DNA from: Ancylobacter polymorphus
GTDB taxonomy: Bacteria > Pseudomonadota > Alphaproteobacteria > Rhizobiales > Xanthobacteraceae
Length of the DNA: 64,000 bases
Direction of reading: 5' to 3'
NCBI RefSeq assembly: GCF_022836935.1
Contig: NZ_CP083242.1
Span: 1 to 64,000, forward strand
Under the pieces are notes generated by a model that was given only the letters and a program-made list of their open reading frames with translations, was not told the DNA's origin and did no database searches. A program made the position numbers and the translations under genes. Numbering within the stretch: position 1 is the stretch's first letter; every line of letters begins with the position of its first letter. This document shows, one piece after another, positions 19,952 to 29,717 of the stretch.

Positions 19952-20124
19952 CGTGCCGCATGCCCGGCCGGCGCGTCAAGGGAGGCTTCGCCCGCTTCGC
20001 GGCCCTTGACCCGCCGGACCGGAGAGGCGGCCGCGAAGGAGGGGTCAGAAGGGCTGAAGAGGATGGCGAACCGGAAGGGGGAGCCGCGCTCCGGCCCGAC
20101 GAGGCTGAAAGGAGCCCACCATGA
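19948..20124 (+). CDS. Candidate 58-residue small protein or leader peptide
   Basis: The ATG overlaps the stop of the preceding gene, follows an ideal AAAGGAG by 2-3 bases, and the stop overlaps the ATG of the next gene. The first half (MTCRMPGRRVKGGFARFAAL) is encoded by the 78-bp repeat also found at 19151. The rest is Glu/Gly/Arg-rich. Coupling at both ends suggests translation, perhaps to regulate the downstream DUF1419 gene, but the repeat may be conserved as RNA instead. Confidence 0.4.
   Translation: MTCRMPGRRVKGGFARFAALDPPDRRGGREGGVRRAEEDGEPEGGAALRPDEAERSPP
19954..20031 (+). repeat. 78-bp leader repeat, copy B
   Basis: Matches copy A at 74 of 78 bases. It contains the inverted repeat GTCAAGGG...CCCTTGAC, with one mismatch in copy A, so the transcript can form a long GC-rich hairpin. 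Confidence 0.85.
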
Positions 20125-20723
20125 CCCCCTCTTCGATCCGCAAGGTCTATCAAGGCGCTGCCGACCGCCGGCAGATGTTTCGCATGTTCGATCGGCACAA
20201 GCAGCGACCGAACCGCACAGACGATGACGCGGCCGCGCTTTACGCGGGCGAGTGGTTCGAGATCGGTGCAGCCGAGCACGACTACATGTTCGAGATCCTG
20301 CCGCCGCTGTGGATGCGCGGCGATATGTTCGCGATGCGCGAATTCCTCACCGGCAACATCACGAGCGTGTTCTTCGAACTGAGGATCGACGGCCGCGTCC
20401 GCTATTTTCACGCCTATTGCGATCTTGGCGACCGGAAGTCGCCCGAGCGTATGCGCGCAGCGATCATCGAGCGCGAGTCGCGTCCGGTCCGCGCCATGAC
20501 GCGCGAGGAGCGCCTCGAGCACATCTGGTCGAGCACACACGATCCCTATCGTGGCTATGCCGACCGGCGCTTTCCCGCCGCAGAGCGCGGCAAGCGCATT
20601 GTCATCGTCTACGGCCAGGATCGGAGCCATGACTTCCGGCTGCTCGACCGGCTGACCGACGCGGATATCGCCGTGAAGCTTCCGGTGCATCTGCGCTACC
20701 TGCCCGACGCGATCGCCGCATAG
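20121..20723 (+). CDS. DUF1419 family protein
   Basis: A 200-residue soluble protein with the DUF1419 pattern DRRQMFRMFDRHKQRPNR, LYAGEWFEIGAAEHDYMF and FEILPPLWMRGDMFAMREF. The family is found on alphaproteobacterial plasmids and ICEs and has no known function. GGAG lies upstream of the ATG, which overlaps the stop of the small frame. Confidence 0.78.
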   Translation: MTPSSIRKVYQGAADRRQMFRMFDRHKQRPNRTDDDAAALYAGEWFEIGAAEHDYMFEILPPLWMRGDMFAMREFLTGNITSVFFELRIDGRVRYFHAYCDLGDRKSPERMRAAIIERESRPVRAMTREERLEHIWSSTHDPYRGYADRRFPAAERGKRIVIVYGQDRSHDFRLLDRLTDADIAVKLPVHLRYLPDAIAA

Positions 20724-20731
20724 GTGCCGCG

Positions 20732-21130
20732 ATGTTCACCTTCTCCGTGACGGCAGTCCACGCCGCGATCACGCGCGGGCGCACCGACGCCCTCATGAAT
20801 GGCGGCTTCCGCAATCCGCACTACGGCCTTGCGCCCGGAAAGGATGAAAAGCCCGGCGTCTGGCTGGTCGGCGACGAAGGCGTCTACATCATGTCCAACG
20901 GCAAGCTCGCCGAAGGGCAACGCTCCCTCGTCGTCTATGCCGAGGAGTGCGATCCGAAAACCAACCCCGACTACTGGCACTACAAGCGCCAGTATTTCGG
21001 CGGCGATGACGGCATCGATTATCTCGACGCCGAAATGCTCGTGCGGCTGATCGGGGCAATGCCCTTGGCCACGCACCTCACGATCACGATGACCGACGAC
21101 AGCATGTCGATCACGCCGATCCGTCGCTGA
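20732..21130 (+). CDS. DUF3085 family protein
   Basis: A 132-residue protein with the DUF3085 features NPHYGLAPGKDEKPGVWLVG and GVYIMSNGKLAEGQRSLVVY. Function unknown; it commonly accompanies DUF1419 and the methylase-helicase. It begins eight bases after the DUF1419 stop with AGGTG upstream, so they share a transcript. Confidence 0.78.
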   Translation: MFTFSVTAVHAAITRGRTDALMNGGFRNPHYGLAPGKDEKPGVWLVGDEGVYIMSNGKLAEGQRSLVVYAEECDPKTNPDYWHYKRQYFGGDDGIDYLDAEMLVRLIGAMPLATHLTITMTDDSMSITPIRR

Positions 21131-21235
21131 CCTCACGGACCGCGCAGCCCGTTCCCGCAACCTCTCGCGACCATCGCGCCAGCCGGAGTCCCCGGCGCGG
21201 TCGATGGCGCGCGCCTTCATCACAGGAGACCTATC

Positions 21236-24200
21236 ATGGCGCACGACGATCCCTTCACTCTCGACCTCGTCGGCAACACCGCTCTCTCCTCGGGCCTCGG
21301 CCTCGGCGTGACCGCCTTTGGCGGCGCGTTCGCGAACGACGACGACGATGAGCCCGATCCCTCGACGCCCGCTCCGGCACTTCCGGTCGCAGCCACAGCA
21401 CGCCCCATTCCACCGGCACGTCCCGCGCGCGGGACGAATTTCCTTCTCGTCGGCGATCGCCTGCTCGCCAGGACCTGGAAAGAGCGTGGGCGCGACAACA
21501 TCGCCGCCATCCGGCTCGCGGCCGAGATCGAGGCCGATCAACGCCTTGCCACGCCGCAGGAGCAGGCGCAGCTGATCCGCTTCACCGGCTTCGGGTCGTC
21601 CGACCTTGCCAATGGTGTCTTTCGCCGGCCCGGCGAGCCGGATTTCCGCGAAGGCTGGCAGGAGCTCGGCTCTTCGCTTGAGGATGCGGTCGGCGAACTC
21701 GACTATGCATCGCTCGCCCGCTGCACGCAGTATGCCCATTTCACGCCCGAGCTGATCGTTCGCGCGATCTGGATGGCGTTGCAGCGTCTCGGCTGGCGCG
21801 GCGGCCGCGTGCTCGAGCCCGGTATCGGCACCGGGCTCTTCCCGGCGCTGATGCCGGAGGAACTGCGCGACATCTCGCATGTCACCGGCATCGAACTCGA
21901 TGCGGTCACGGCGCGGATCGCCCGCCTACTCCAGCCGCGAGCACGCATCTTCACTGGCGATTTCGCACGGACCGAGCTGCCGGCCGCCTTCGATCTCGCG
22001 ATCGGCAATCCGCCCTTTTCCGACCGAACCGTCCGATCGGACCGGGCCTATCGCTCCAAGGGTTTTCGCCTGCACGATTACTTCATCGCGCGTGCGATTG
22101 ATCTCCTGAAGCCCGGCGCACTTGCCGCATTCGTGACCTCGCACGGCACGATGGACAAGGCGGATTTCGCCGCGCGCGAGCACATCGCCCGATCGGCCGA
22201 TCTCGTCGCGGCCATTCGCCTGCCCGAAGGCAGCTTCCGCGCGGCCGCCGGCACCGATGTCGTGGTCGACCTCCTCTTCTTCCGCAAGCGCAAGATCGGC
22301 GAAGCCGCAGGCGATCCAGCCTGGCTCGACACCCAGGAGGTACGTCCGGCAGGCGAAGACGAGAGCGCGATCCGCGTGAACCGCTGGTTCGTGCAGCATC
22401 CCGCCTTCGTGCTCGGGACGCATGCGCTGACATCCGGTCCCTTCGGCGAGACCTATACCTGCCTGCCGCGCGCCGGCGAGGCGCTCGAGGGTCTTCTTCC
22501 CGGCGCGATCGCTCTTCTCCCGCAGGCGATCTACGACGGCGAGCCCGACGTCATCGATCCTGATCTCGACGAAGACGGCGAGCTGGCGGATCTTGCTTCT
22601 CCCTCCGATCGCCATGTGCGCGAAGGCAGCTATTTCGCTGACAAGGTCCACGGCATCATGCAGGTCCTCGACGGCAGGCCCGTCGCGGTCAAGGTTCGCA
22701 AGGGCCGCAGCGCCGAGGGCGTGCCCGAAAAGCATGTGCGGATCATCGGCAAGCTGATCCCGATCCGCGATGCGGTGCGCGAGGTGCTCAAATGCCAGGA
22801 AACCGACCGGCCGTGGAAGGATGCGCAGGTTCGTCTTCGCATTGCCTGGTCGAACTTCGTGCGCGATTTCGGCCCAATCAACTTCACGACCGTCTCGATG
22901 ACCGAGGACGACGAGACCGGCGAGGTCCGCGAGACACATCGCCGGCCGAACCTGCAGCCGTTCCTTGATGATCCCGATTGCTGGCTGGTGGCCTCGATCG
23001 AGGACTACGACATCGAGACAAACACCGCCAAACCCGGGCTGATCTTCACCGAGCGCGTGATTGCGCCGCCGGCGCCGCCGGTGATCACCAGCGCGGCGGA
23101 TGCGCTCGCCGTGGTGTTGAACGAGCGTGGCCGCGTCGATCTCGAACATATCGCCGAACTGCTGCATCGCGAATGCGAGGACGTCGTTGCCGAGCTCGGC
23201 AGCGCCATCTTCCGCGATCCGGCCGACGGTTCATGCCAGACAGCGGATGCTTATCTGTCGGGTCCTGTGCGCGACAAGCTCAAGACGGCCGAGGCGGCGG
23301 CCGCGCTCGACGCTGAGTACGAGCGCAATGTCACTGCGCTGCAAGGCGTCCAGCCCGCCGATCTCAGTCCGTCCGACATCACGGCGCGGCTCGGCGCGCC
23401 GTGGATTCCGGCCGCCGACGTCGTCGCTTTCGTCAAGGAGACGATGGGCGCCGACATCAAGATCCACCACATGCCCGAGCTCGCCTCGTGGACGGTGGAG
23501 GCGCGCCAGCTCGGCTGGATGGCGGCCGGCACATCCGAATGGGGCACCGATCGGCGCCACGCGGGCGAGCTCGTCGCCGACGCGCTGAACAGCCGCGTGC
23601 CGCAGATCTTCGACACCGTGAAGGACGGCGACAGCGAACGGCGGGTCCTCAACGTCGTCGACACCGAGGCGGCGAAGACGAAGCTGCAAAAGATCAAGGA
23701 CGAATTCCAGCGCTGGATCTGGTCCGATCCCGACCGCACTGACCGTCTGGCGCGCGTCTACAACGACCGCTTCAACAACATCGCTCCACGCGCCTTCGAC
23801 GGATCGCACCTGAAGCTACCGGGCGCCTCTGGCGCCTTTTCTCTTTATGGGCATCAGAAACGCGGCATCTGGAGGATCATATCGGCGGGCTCGACCTATC
23901 TCGCGCACGCCGTCGGCGCCGGCAAGACCATGACGATGGCCTCCGCCGTCATGGAGCAGCGCCGGCTCGGGCTCATCGCCAAGGCGATGCTCGTCGTGCC
24001 GGGCCATTGCCTCGCGCAGGCGGCGCGCGAATTCCTCGCACTTTATCCGAACGCACGGATCCTGGTCGCGGACGAGACCAATTTCAGCAAGGACAAGCGC
24101 CACCGCTTCCTGTCGCGCGCGGCGACCGCGACCTGGGACGCGATCATCATCACCCATTCGGCTTTCCGCTTCATCTCGGTGCCATCGGCATTCGAGCAAC

Positions 24201-26332
24201 AGATGATTCAGGACGAGCTGGAGCTCTACGAGACGCTGCTGACCAAGGTCGAAAACGACGATCGCGTCTCGCGCAAGCGGCTCGAAAGGCTCAAGGAGGG
24301 CCTGAAGGAGAGGCTCGAGGCGCTGTCGACGCGCAAGGACGACCTGCTCACCATCTCCGAGATCGGCATCGATCAGATCATCGTCGACGAGGCGCAGGAG
24401 TTCCGCAAGCTTTCCTTCGCGACCAACATGTCGACGTTGAAGGGCGTCGATCCGAACGGCTCGCAGCGCGCTTGGGATCTATTCGTCAAGTCGCGCTACG
24501 TCGACGTGAAGAACCCGGGCCGTGCACTCGTGCTCGCCTCCGGCACGCCGATCACTAACACGCTCGGCGAGATGTTCTCCGTGCAGCGCTATCTCGGATA
24601 TGCGGCATTGCTCGAACGCGGCCTGCACGAATTCGACGCCTGGGCGTCGACCTTCGGCGACGTCACGACCGAGCTCGAGCTGCAGCCATCGGGCAAGTAC
24701 AAGCCCGTCACGCGCTTCGCGACCTTCGTCAATGTGCCCGAGCTCATCGCGATGTTCCGCTCCTTCGCGGACGTCGTCATGCCGGAGGACCTGCGCCAGT
24801 ACGTCAAGGTGCCGGCGATCTCGACCGGCAAGCGGCAGATCCTCACCGCGAAGCCGTCGGCGGCGTTCAAGCGCTACCAGACGCTGCTCGGCGAGCGGAT
24901 CAAGGCGATCGAGGAACGCGACCGCGCGCCCGAGCCCGGCGACGACATCCTCTTGTGGGTCATCACTGATGGCCGCCATGCGGCGATCGATCTGCGCCTG
25001 GTCGACCCGGACAATGACAACGAGGCCGACAACAAGCTGAACCAGCTCGTCGGCAACGCCTTCCGCATCTGGAGCGACACTGCCGAGCGCACCTATGTCC
25101 GCTCCGACGGCAAACCGTTCGATCTGCCCGGCGCGGCGCAGATGATCTTCTCGGACCTCGGCACCATCAGCGTCGAGAAATCGCGCGGCTTCTCGGCCTA
25201 TCGCTGGATCCGCGACGAGCTCGTCCGCATGGGCGTGCCGGCCTCCGAAATCGCCTTCATGCAGGATTTCAAGAAGTCCGAGGCGAAGCAACGTCTCTTC
25301 GGCGACGTGCGCGCCGGCAAGGTCCGCTTCCTGATCGGCAGCTCGGACACGATGGGGACCGGTGTCAACGCGCAGCTGCGCCTGAAGGCCTTGCATCACC
25401 TCGATGTGCCGTGGCTACCGTCGCAGATCGAGCAGCGCGAGGGCCGCATCGTGCGCCAGGGCAACCAGCACGACGAGGTCGATATCTTCGCCTATGCGAC
25501 CGAGGGCTCGCTAGACGCGCAGATGTGGCAGAACAACGAGCGTAAGGCCCGCTTCATCGCGGCGGCCCTTTCCGGCGACACCTCGATCCGCCGGCTCGAG
25601 GATATGGGCGAGAGCCAGGCCAATCAGTTCGCGATGGCCAAGGCGATCGCGTCGGGTGATCCGCGCCTGATGCAGAAGGCCGGCCTCGAAGCCGATATCG
25701 CACGGCTCGAACGGTTGCGCGCTGCCCATATCGACGATCAGCACGCGGTGCGCCGCCAGACTCGCGACGCCGAACGCGACATCGAATATTCGACGCGCCG
25801 CATCGGTGAGATCGGCGAGGACATCGCGCGTCGCATCCCGACCTCGGGCGACGCCTTTACCATGACGGTGACGGGCGACACGCACGCAGAGCGCAAGCCC
25901 GCAGGCCGGGCGCTCCTGAAGGAGATTCTGACGCTGGTCCAGCTTCAGCAGGAGGGCGAGAGCGTGATCGCATCGATCGGCGGCTTCGACCTTGAATATA
26001 GCGGCGAGCGCTTCGGCCGCGATGGCTACCGCTACACCACGATGCTGCAGCGAACCGGCGCCGACTACGAGATCGAGCTGCCGGTGACGGTGACGCCGCT
26101 CGGCGCGATCGCCCGCCTCGAGCACGCGATCGACGACTTCGAGGGTGAACGCGAGCGCATGTCCCAGCGCCTTGCCGATGCCCGGCGGCGGTTGGCGTCC
26201 TACGCATCGCGCGACGGCGGTGAATTCGCGTTCGCGAGCGAGCTCGCCGACAAGCGCCGGCAGCTCGCTGACGTGGAGAAGGCTCTGGCGGAGGATGACG
26301 GAAGCCGCGGCGAGATGGCGGTGGCCGCCTGA
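21236..26332 (+). CDS. Large methyltransferase-helicase fusion protein
   Basis: A 1698-residue protein. Residues about 160-360 hold an adenine-methylase-like fold with LEPGIGTGLFPA and the catalytic NPPF (IGNPPFSD). Residues about 870-1430 hold a superfamily-2 helicase: Walker A AVGAGKT near 890, DEAQEF near 1050, and motif VI QREGRIVRQGN near 1399. A coiled-coil region follows. Such fusions are typical of large plasmids and ICEs and have been suggested to protect incoming DNA from restriction; that role is inferred here. AGGAG precedes the ATG by 7 bases. A 105-base leader separates it from DUF3085. Confidence 0.85.
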   Translation: MAHDDPFTLDLVGNTALSSGLGLGVTAFGGAFANDDDDEPDPSTPAPALPVAATARPIPPARPARGTNFLLVGDRLLARTWKERGRDNIAAIRLAAEIEADQRLATPQEQAQLIRFTGFGSSDLANGVFRRPGEPDFREGWQELGSSLEDAVGELDYASLARCTQYAHFTPELIVRAIWMALQRLGWRGGRVLEPGIGTGLFPALMPEELRDISHVTGIELDAVTARIARLLQPRARIFTGDFARTELPAAFDLAIGNPPFSDRTVRSDRAYRSKGFRLHDYFIARAIDLLKPGALAAFVTSHGTMDKADFAAREHIARSADLVAAIRLPEGSFRAAAGTDVVVDLLFFRKRKIGEAAGDPAWLDTQEVRPAGEDESAIRVNRWFVQHPAFVLGTHALTSGPFGETYTCLPRAGEALEGLLPGAIALLPQAIYDGEPDVIDPDLDEDGELADLASPSDRHVREGSYFADKVHGIMQVLDGRPVAVKVRKGRSAEGVPEKHVRIIGKLIPIRDAVREVLKCQETDRPWKDAQVRLRIAWSNFVRDFGPINFTTVSMTEDDETGEVRETHRRPNLQPFLDDPDCWLVASIEDYDIETNTAKPGLIFTERVIAPPAPPVITSAADALAVVLNERGRVDLEHIAELLHRECEDVVAELGSAIFRDPADGSCQTADAYLSGPVRDKLKTAEAAAALDAEYERNVTALQGVQPADLSPSDITARLGAPWIPAADVVAFVKETMGADIKIHHMPELASWTVEARQLGWMAAGTSEWGTDRRHAGELVADALNSRVPQIFDTVKDGDSERRVLNVVDTEAAKTKLQKIKDEFQRWIWSDPDRTDRLARVYNDRFNNIAPRAFDGSHLKLPGASGAFSLYGHQKRGIWRIISAGSTYLAHAVGAGKTMTMASAVMEQRRLGLIAKAMLVVPGHCLAQAAREFLALYPNARILVADETNFSKDKRHRFLSRAATATWDAIIITHSAFRFISVPSAFEQQMIQDELELYETLLTKVENDDRVSRKRLERLKEGLKERLEALSTRKDDLLTISEIGIDQIIVDEAQEFRKLSFATNMSTLKGVDPNGSQRAWDLFVKSRYVDVKNPGRALVLASGTPITNTLGEMFSVQRYLGYAALLERGLHEFDAWASTFGDVTTELELQPSGKYKPVTRFATFVNVPELIAMFRSFADVVMPEDLRQYVKVPAISTGKRQILTAKPSAAFKRYQTLLGERIKAIEERDRAPEPGDDILLWVITDGRHAAIDLRLVDPDNDNEADNKLNQLVGNAFRIWSDTAERTYVRSDGKPFDLPGAAQMIFSDLGTISVEKSRGFSAYRWIRDELVRMGVPASEIAFMQDFKKSEAKQRLFGDVRAGKVRFLIGSSDTMGTGVNAQLRLKALHHLDVPWLPSQIEQREGRIVRQGNQHDEVDIFAYATEGSLDAQMWQNNERKARFIAAALSGDTSIRRLEDMGESQANQFAMAKAIASGDPRLMQKAGLEADIARLERLRAAHIDDQHAVRRQTRDAERDIEYSTRRIGEIGEDIARRIPTSGDAFTMTVTGDTHAERKPAGRALLKEILTLVQLQQEGESVIASIGGFDLEYSGERFGRDGYRYTTMLQRTGADYEIELPVTVTPLGAIARLEHAIDDFEGERERMSQRLADARRRLASYASRDGGEFAFASELADKRRQLADVEKALAEDDGSRGEMAVAA

Positions 26333-26590
26333 AATGTCAAAGGGAGAGGAAAAGAAGGGAGAAATGCCCGCTCGCAGATCGGGCGGGCCGTCGACGCTGA
26401 AGCTCAACCGCCGCCTGCGCGATCCCGGCCCGTCGTCCTGCGCAGGGCTTCAGCCCTGCTGGTCCTGCCGGGCAGGGATGCTCGGCCGCAGTTGCACCGG
26501 CCCGTCCGCTCCGCGGGCCGGGGGATGTCTTCGGGAAGAAGACGAGAAAGGGCCGGGAAGCCGGTCCGCAACCCCAAAAGGAGCATTCCC

Positions 26591-28267
26591 ATGCAACTCA
26601 TCAAGGTCGATCCGCGTGCGCTGAAGGAAAATCCCGACCCCCTGCGCCAGACGAAATCGACGCCGCAGGCCGACGCGCTGCTGCTCGCCACGATCAAGGC
26701 GGTCGGCATCGTCCAGCCGCCTGTCATCACGCCCGAAGCCGGCGGCGGCAACGGCTACATCATCAATGCCGGACATCGCCGCGTGAAGCAGGCGATCGCG
26801 GCGGGTCTCGAGGAAATCGACGTGCTCGTCGACGAGGCGTCGAATGACAACGGCGCCATGCGATCGATGGTCACGAACATCGCCTTCGATCCCATGAACC
26901 CGGTCGATCAGTGGCGTGCGATCGAGCGCCTGGTCGCGCTCGGCTGGACCGAGGAGGCGATCGGCGTGGCGCTCGCGCTTCCCGTGCGCCAGATCAAGAA
27001 GCTGCGGCTGCTCGCCAACGTCCTGCCGGCGATGCTCGATCACATGGCCAAGGGCGACATGCCGAACGAGCAGCAACTGCGCACGATTGCGGCAGCTTCG
27101 CTCGACGAGCAGAAGGAGGTCTGGAAGAAGCACAAGCCGTCGAAGGGCGATCCGCAGGTCTCGTGGTGGAGCGTGGCGCAGGGGCTGCAGAAGACCCGCA
27201 TGTATGCGCGCCATGCAAGCTTTGGCGACGATCTCGCCCAGGCCTACGGCATCCAGTGGGTCGAGGACCTGTTCGCTCCGGCCGACGAGGACAGCCGCTA
27301 CACCACGAATGTCGAGGGCTTCCTCGGCGCGCAGCAGGAATGGATGACGGCGAACCTGCCCAAGAAGGGCGTCATCGCCGAAACCACGAACTGGGGCGAG
27401 GTGAAGCTGCCGCCGAAGGCCGAGCGCGTCTACGGCAAGCCGACGAAGTCGGACTGCACGGCGATGTACCTCGACCGCGACGGCCGCGTGCAGACCGTCC
27501 ACTACCGCATGCCGGCGGCGAAGAAGCCGAAGGCCAAGGGCGCGACCGGCCCGGACAACGCCGCGGACGACGTCGGCGAGGTGTCGAAGCCGCGTCCCGA
27601 CGTGACGCGCAAGGGCGTCGAGATGATCGGCGACTACCGCACCGATGCGCTGCGCGAAGCGCTCGGCCGCGCGCCGATCGAGGATGATGCGCTGATGGCG
27701 CTACTGATCCTCGCCTTCGCCGGACAGAACGTCTCGGTGACGACGGGGAGCGGCGGTGTCTATTCCGGCCACAGCCGGCTGGCGAAGAACGCTGCGGTGC
27801 TGTTCGACGCCGACGGCAAGCTCGCCTTCGACATGGACACGCTGCGCGTTGCGGCCCGCACCATGCTGGTCGACGTCTTCTCGTGCCGGGAAAACGCCAC
27901 CAACAGCGGCATCGTCGCGCGCATCGCGGGCGAGATGATCGGCGCCGACGCATTCCTGCCGAACATGGGCACGGAGGATTTCCTCTCGTGCCTGTCGCGG
28001 CCGGCGCTCGAAGGCTCGTGCAAGGACACGCCGGTCCTGCCGCGCCAGCGCGTGAAGGACACGCGCGCAGCTCTCGTCGAGCATTACAAGGAGGGGCATT
28101 TCGTCCATCCCAACGCACTCTTCGCCCCCGATCCGGCGAAGCTGTCCGACTGGCTGTCCTCCCGCGCGGTCGCGGCTGACGAGGACGAGGCAGACGAGGA
28201 TATCGCCGACATCGGCGAGGGCGGTTTCGACGAGGACGTCGAGGCCTTCCGCGAAGCGGCGGAGTAG
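26591..28267 (+). CDS. ParB/Srx-type nuclease-domain protein
   Basis: A 558-residue protein. The ParB-like N-terminal domain has NPDPLRQTKSTPQADALLLA, VQPPVITPEAGGGNGY and the GHRRVKQAIAAG box. A KorB/ParB-like helical segment (WTEEAIGVALALPVRQIKKL) follows, and the C-terminus is acidic. These ICE/plasmid paralogues are not the chromosomal partition ParB; they may regulate or process DNA. AAAAGGAG lies before the ATG, and a longer in-frame start upstream is rejected for lack of one. Confidence 0.82.
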   Translation: MQLIKVDPRALKENPDPLRQTKSTPQADALLLATIKAVGIVQPPVITPEAGGGNGYIINAGHRRVKQAIAAGLEEIDVLVDEASNDNGAMRSMVTNIAFDPMNPVDQWRAIERLVALGWTEEAIGVALALPVRQIKKLRLLANVLPAMLDHMAKGDMPNEQQLRTIAAASLDEQKEVWKKHKPSKGDPQVSWWSVAQGLQKTRMYARHASFGDDLAQAYGIQWVEDLFAPADEDSRYTTNVEGFLGAQQEWMTANLPKKGVIAETTNWGEVKLPPKAERVYGKPTKSDCTAMYLDRDGRVQTVHYRMPAAKKPKAKGATGPDNAADDVGEVSKPRPDVTRKGVEMIGDYRTDALREALGRAPIEDDALMALLILAFAGQNVSVTTGSGGVYSGHSRLAKNAAVLFDADGKLAFDMDTLRVAARTMLVDVFSCRENATNSGIVARIAGEMIGADAFLPNMGTEDFLSCLSRPALEGSCKDTPVLPRQRVKDTRAALVEHYKEGHFVHPNALFAPDPAKLSDWLSSRAVAADEDEADEDIADIGEGGFDEDVEAFREAAE

Positions 28268-28296
28268 CGCCGCATCCCACCATTTCGAATGGTTCG

Positions 28297-28319
28297 CCGC
28301 CGCCGGCCTCCGGCGGCGG
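28297..28319 (+). terminator. Hairpin after the ParB-like gene
   Basis: Perfect 10-base stem CCGCCGCCGG with a three-base loop, about 30 bases after the stop. The T-run is short (TGTCGTTT), so termination may be partial and read into the next genes. Confidence 0.6.
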
Positions 28320-28356
28320 TGTCGTTTCCACACCCGCGCAATCCAAGGAGGACACC

Positions 28357-28833
28357 ATGTCCGCGCACACAATCTTCGACAACGCACCGATCGGGTCCAT
28401 CGTCGCCTGGTCGGATGGAACGCCCCAGCCGCCGGCGCGCTTCAACAAGAAGCTGGCCGCCTGGCAGACCAGCAACAGTCGCGGCCGGCTGATCCGCAAG
28501 CAGGGGGCGCGCGGCGTCGGCAACCTCTCGCTCTCGGCATGCTTCACCCTGCACGAGGCCGACCACGGGGCCGGCGGGGTCATTGCGATCCGCGTCCATC
28601 GGACGTTCTCGCTCGACTCGCGACTGGCCTTTACCATCGTCGAGCGCCCGTCGATCGGATCGTTCCGCGTCCTCGATCGCGCTGGCGACGACGCCGAACT
28701 GGTCTATCTCGCAGCACACGAGACCGACGCCCGTGAGTGGATGACGCGCCACGGCTATCCGCGTGCCGTGCTCCAGGAGGTGACGGCCGACGAGGTCGGC
28801 GCCGACATCGTCGAGGGGAGGACCGCGGCATGA
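28357..28833 (+). CDS. Conserved ICE protein of unknown function
   Basis: A 158-residue soluble protein. The middle (LSLSACFTLHEADHGAGGV and SLDSRLAFTIVERPSIGSF) alternates like beta strands. AAGGAGG lies before the ATG. Its stop overlaps the next ATG. I could not name the family. Confidence 0.65.
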   Translation: MSAHTIFDNAPIGSIVAWSDGTPQPPARFNKKLAAWQTSNSRGRLIRKQGARGVGNLSLSACFTLHEADHGAGGVIAIRVHRTFSLDSRLAFTIVERPSIGSFRVLDRAGDDAELVYLAAHETDAREWMTRHGYPRAVLQEVTADEVGADIVEGRTAA

Positions 28834-29717
28834 ACGCCCCCTCTCCTGCCTGTCCTCAGACCGAGACCCCCGGATTTCCGGGGGTTTCTTTCGGCCGAAG
28901 CGCCGACGGCATGCCCGTCGCGCTAGTCGGCGACACGGCGTTCGCCATGTCGATGGCGCGCGACGATCGGCACTATCTCGTTACCGCCTGGCGCCTTGCG
29001 CGTCCGATGGGCGAGTGGACGCGCGGCGATTTCTACGGGCACTCCGGCGAACTCGCCGACGAGGCGGCGTTTCGCGCGCGCGTGCTCGAAAATGCCGAAC
29101 ATCAGCGTGAGCGCAAGATGCTCGGCCGTGTCGAGGAATATTCGCGTGCCCACACGCCGTGGGGTACCTCGCAGGGTGCGACGATCTACGCCGAGGGCGT
29201 CACGTCGCACTCGACCGCCGGGCACGGCGGGTTCAAGCTCTCGGCCGAGCGAAACCGCAAGGTCCATCGCATGCTGCGCTCGGCCGGCGGATGGTACGAG
29301 GAAGATGCCGAATGGGCGATCGTCGCGATCACCTTTCCGCATCTCTTCACCGCCTTCGAGCGTCGCTGTGCAGAGCGGACCATCAAGGACAGCTGGCCCG
29401 ACGGCTGGGAGACGATCTTCGGCACGATCCTGATGCCGGGCGAATCGCACGAGAAGGATCGCCGGGCCTTCGAAGCGGCCCATGTCCACGACTGGATCGT
29501 GATCTCGGCGATCACGTCGAAGCAGGTCGCGGGCTTTGTCGAGGTTGTCGCGACGCCGGGCGGCAAGCGGGGCTTTGGGACCGAGGAGCGCCGCTTCCTC
29601 GTCCCCTCGGACGAATATCGCGTCGGCCGCTTCGGCTTCGTGGTCGATCCCGCTCGCCACCACGTCTATGGCGGCGAGTCGGATTTTATCGGCTTGCAGG
29701 CAGGGAGGGCGGCATGA
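28830..29717 (+). CDS. DUF7007 domain-containing protein
   Basis: A 295-residue protein with HTPWGTSQGATIYAEGVTSH, a segment I associate with the DUF7007 family of plasmid/ICE proteins, and helical GGWYEEDAEWAIVAITFP. Function unknown. Its ATG and stop both overlap neighbours by ATGA, so three genes are translationally coupled. A terminator-like hairpin lies within its first 20 codons. Confidence 0.7.
   Translation: MNAPSPACPQTETPGFPGVSFGRSADGMPVALVGDTAFAMSMARDDRHYLVTAWRLARPMGEWTRGDFYGHSGELADEAAFRARVLENAEHQRERKMLGRVEEYSRAHTPWGTSQGATIYAEGVTSHSTAGHGGFKLSAERNRKVHRMLRSAGGWYEEDAEWAIVAITFPHLFTAFERRCAERTIKDSWPDGWETIFGTILMPGESHEKDRRAFEAAHVHDWIVISAITSKQVAGFVEVVATPGGKRGFGTEERRFLVPSDEYRVGRFGFVVDPARHHVYGGESDFIGLQAGRAA
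28867..28892 (+). terminator. Terminator-like hairpin inside the 5' end of the DUF7007 gene
   Basis: A perfect 7-base stem CCCCCGG with loop ATTT is followed by TTTCTTTC. It encodes ordinary residues (ETPGFPGVSFG), so it could be chance, but its form is that of an attenuator. Confidence 0.45.
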
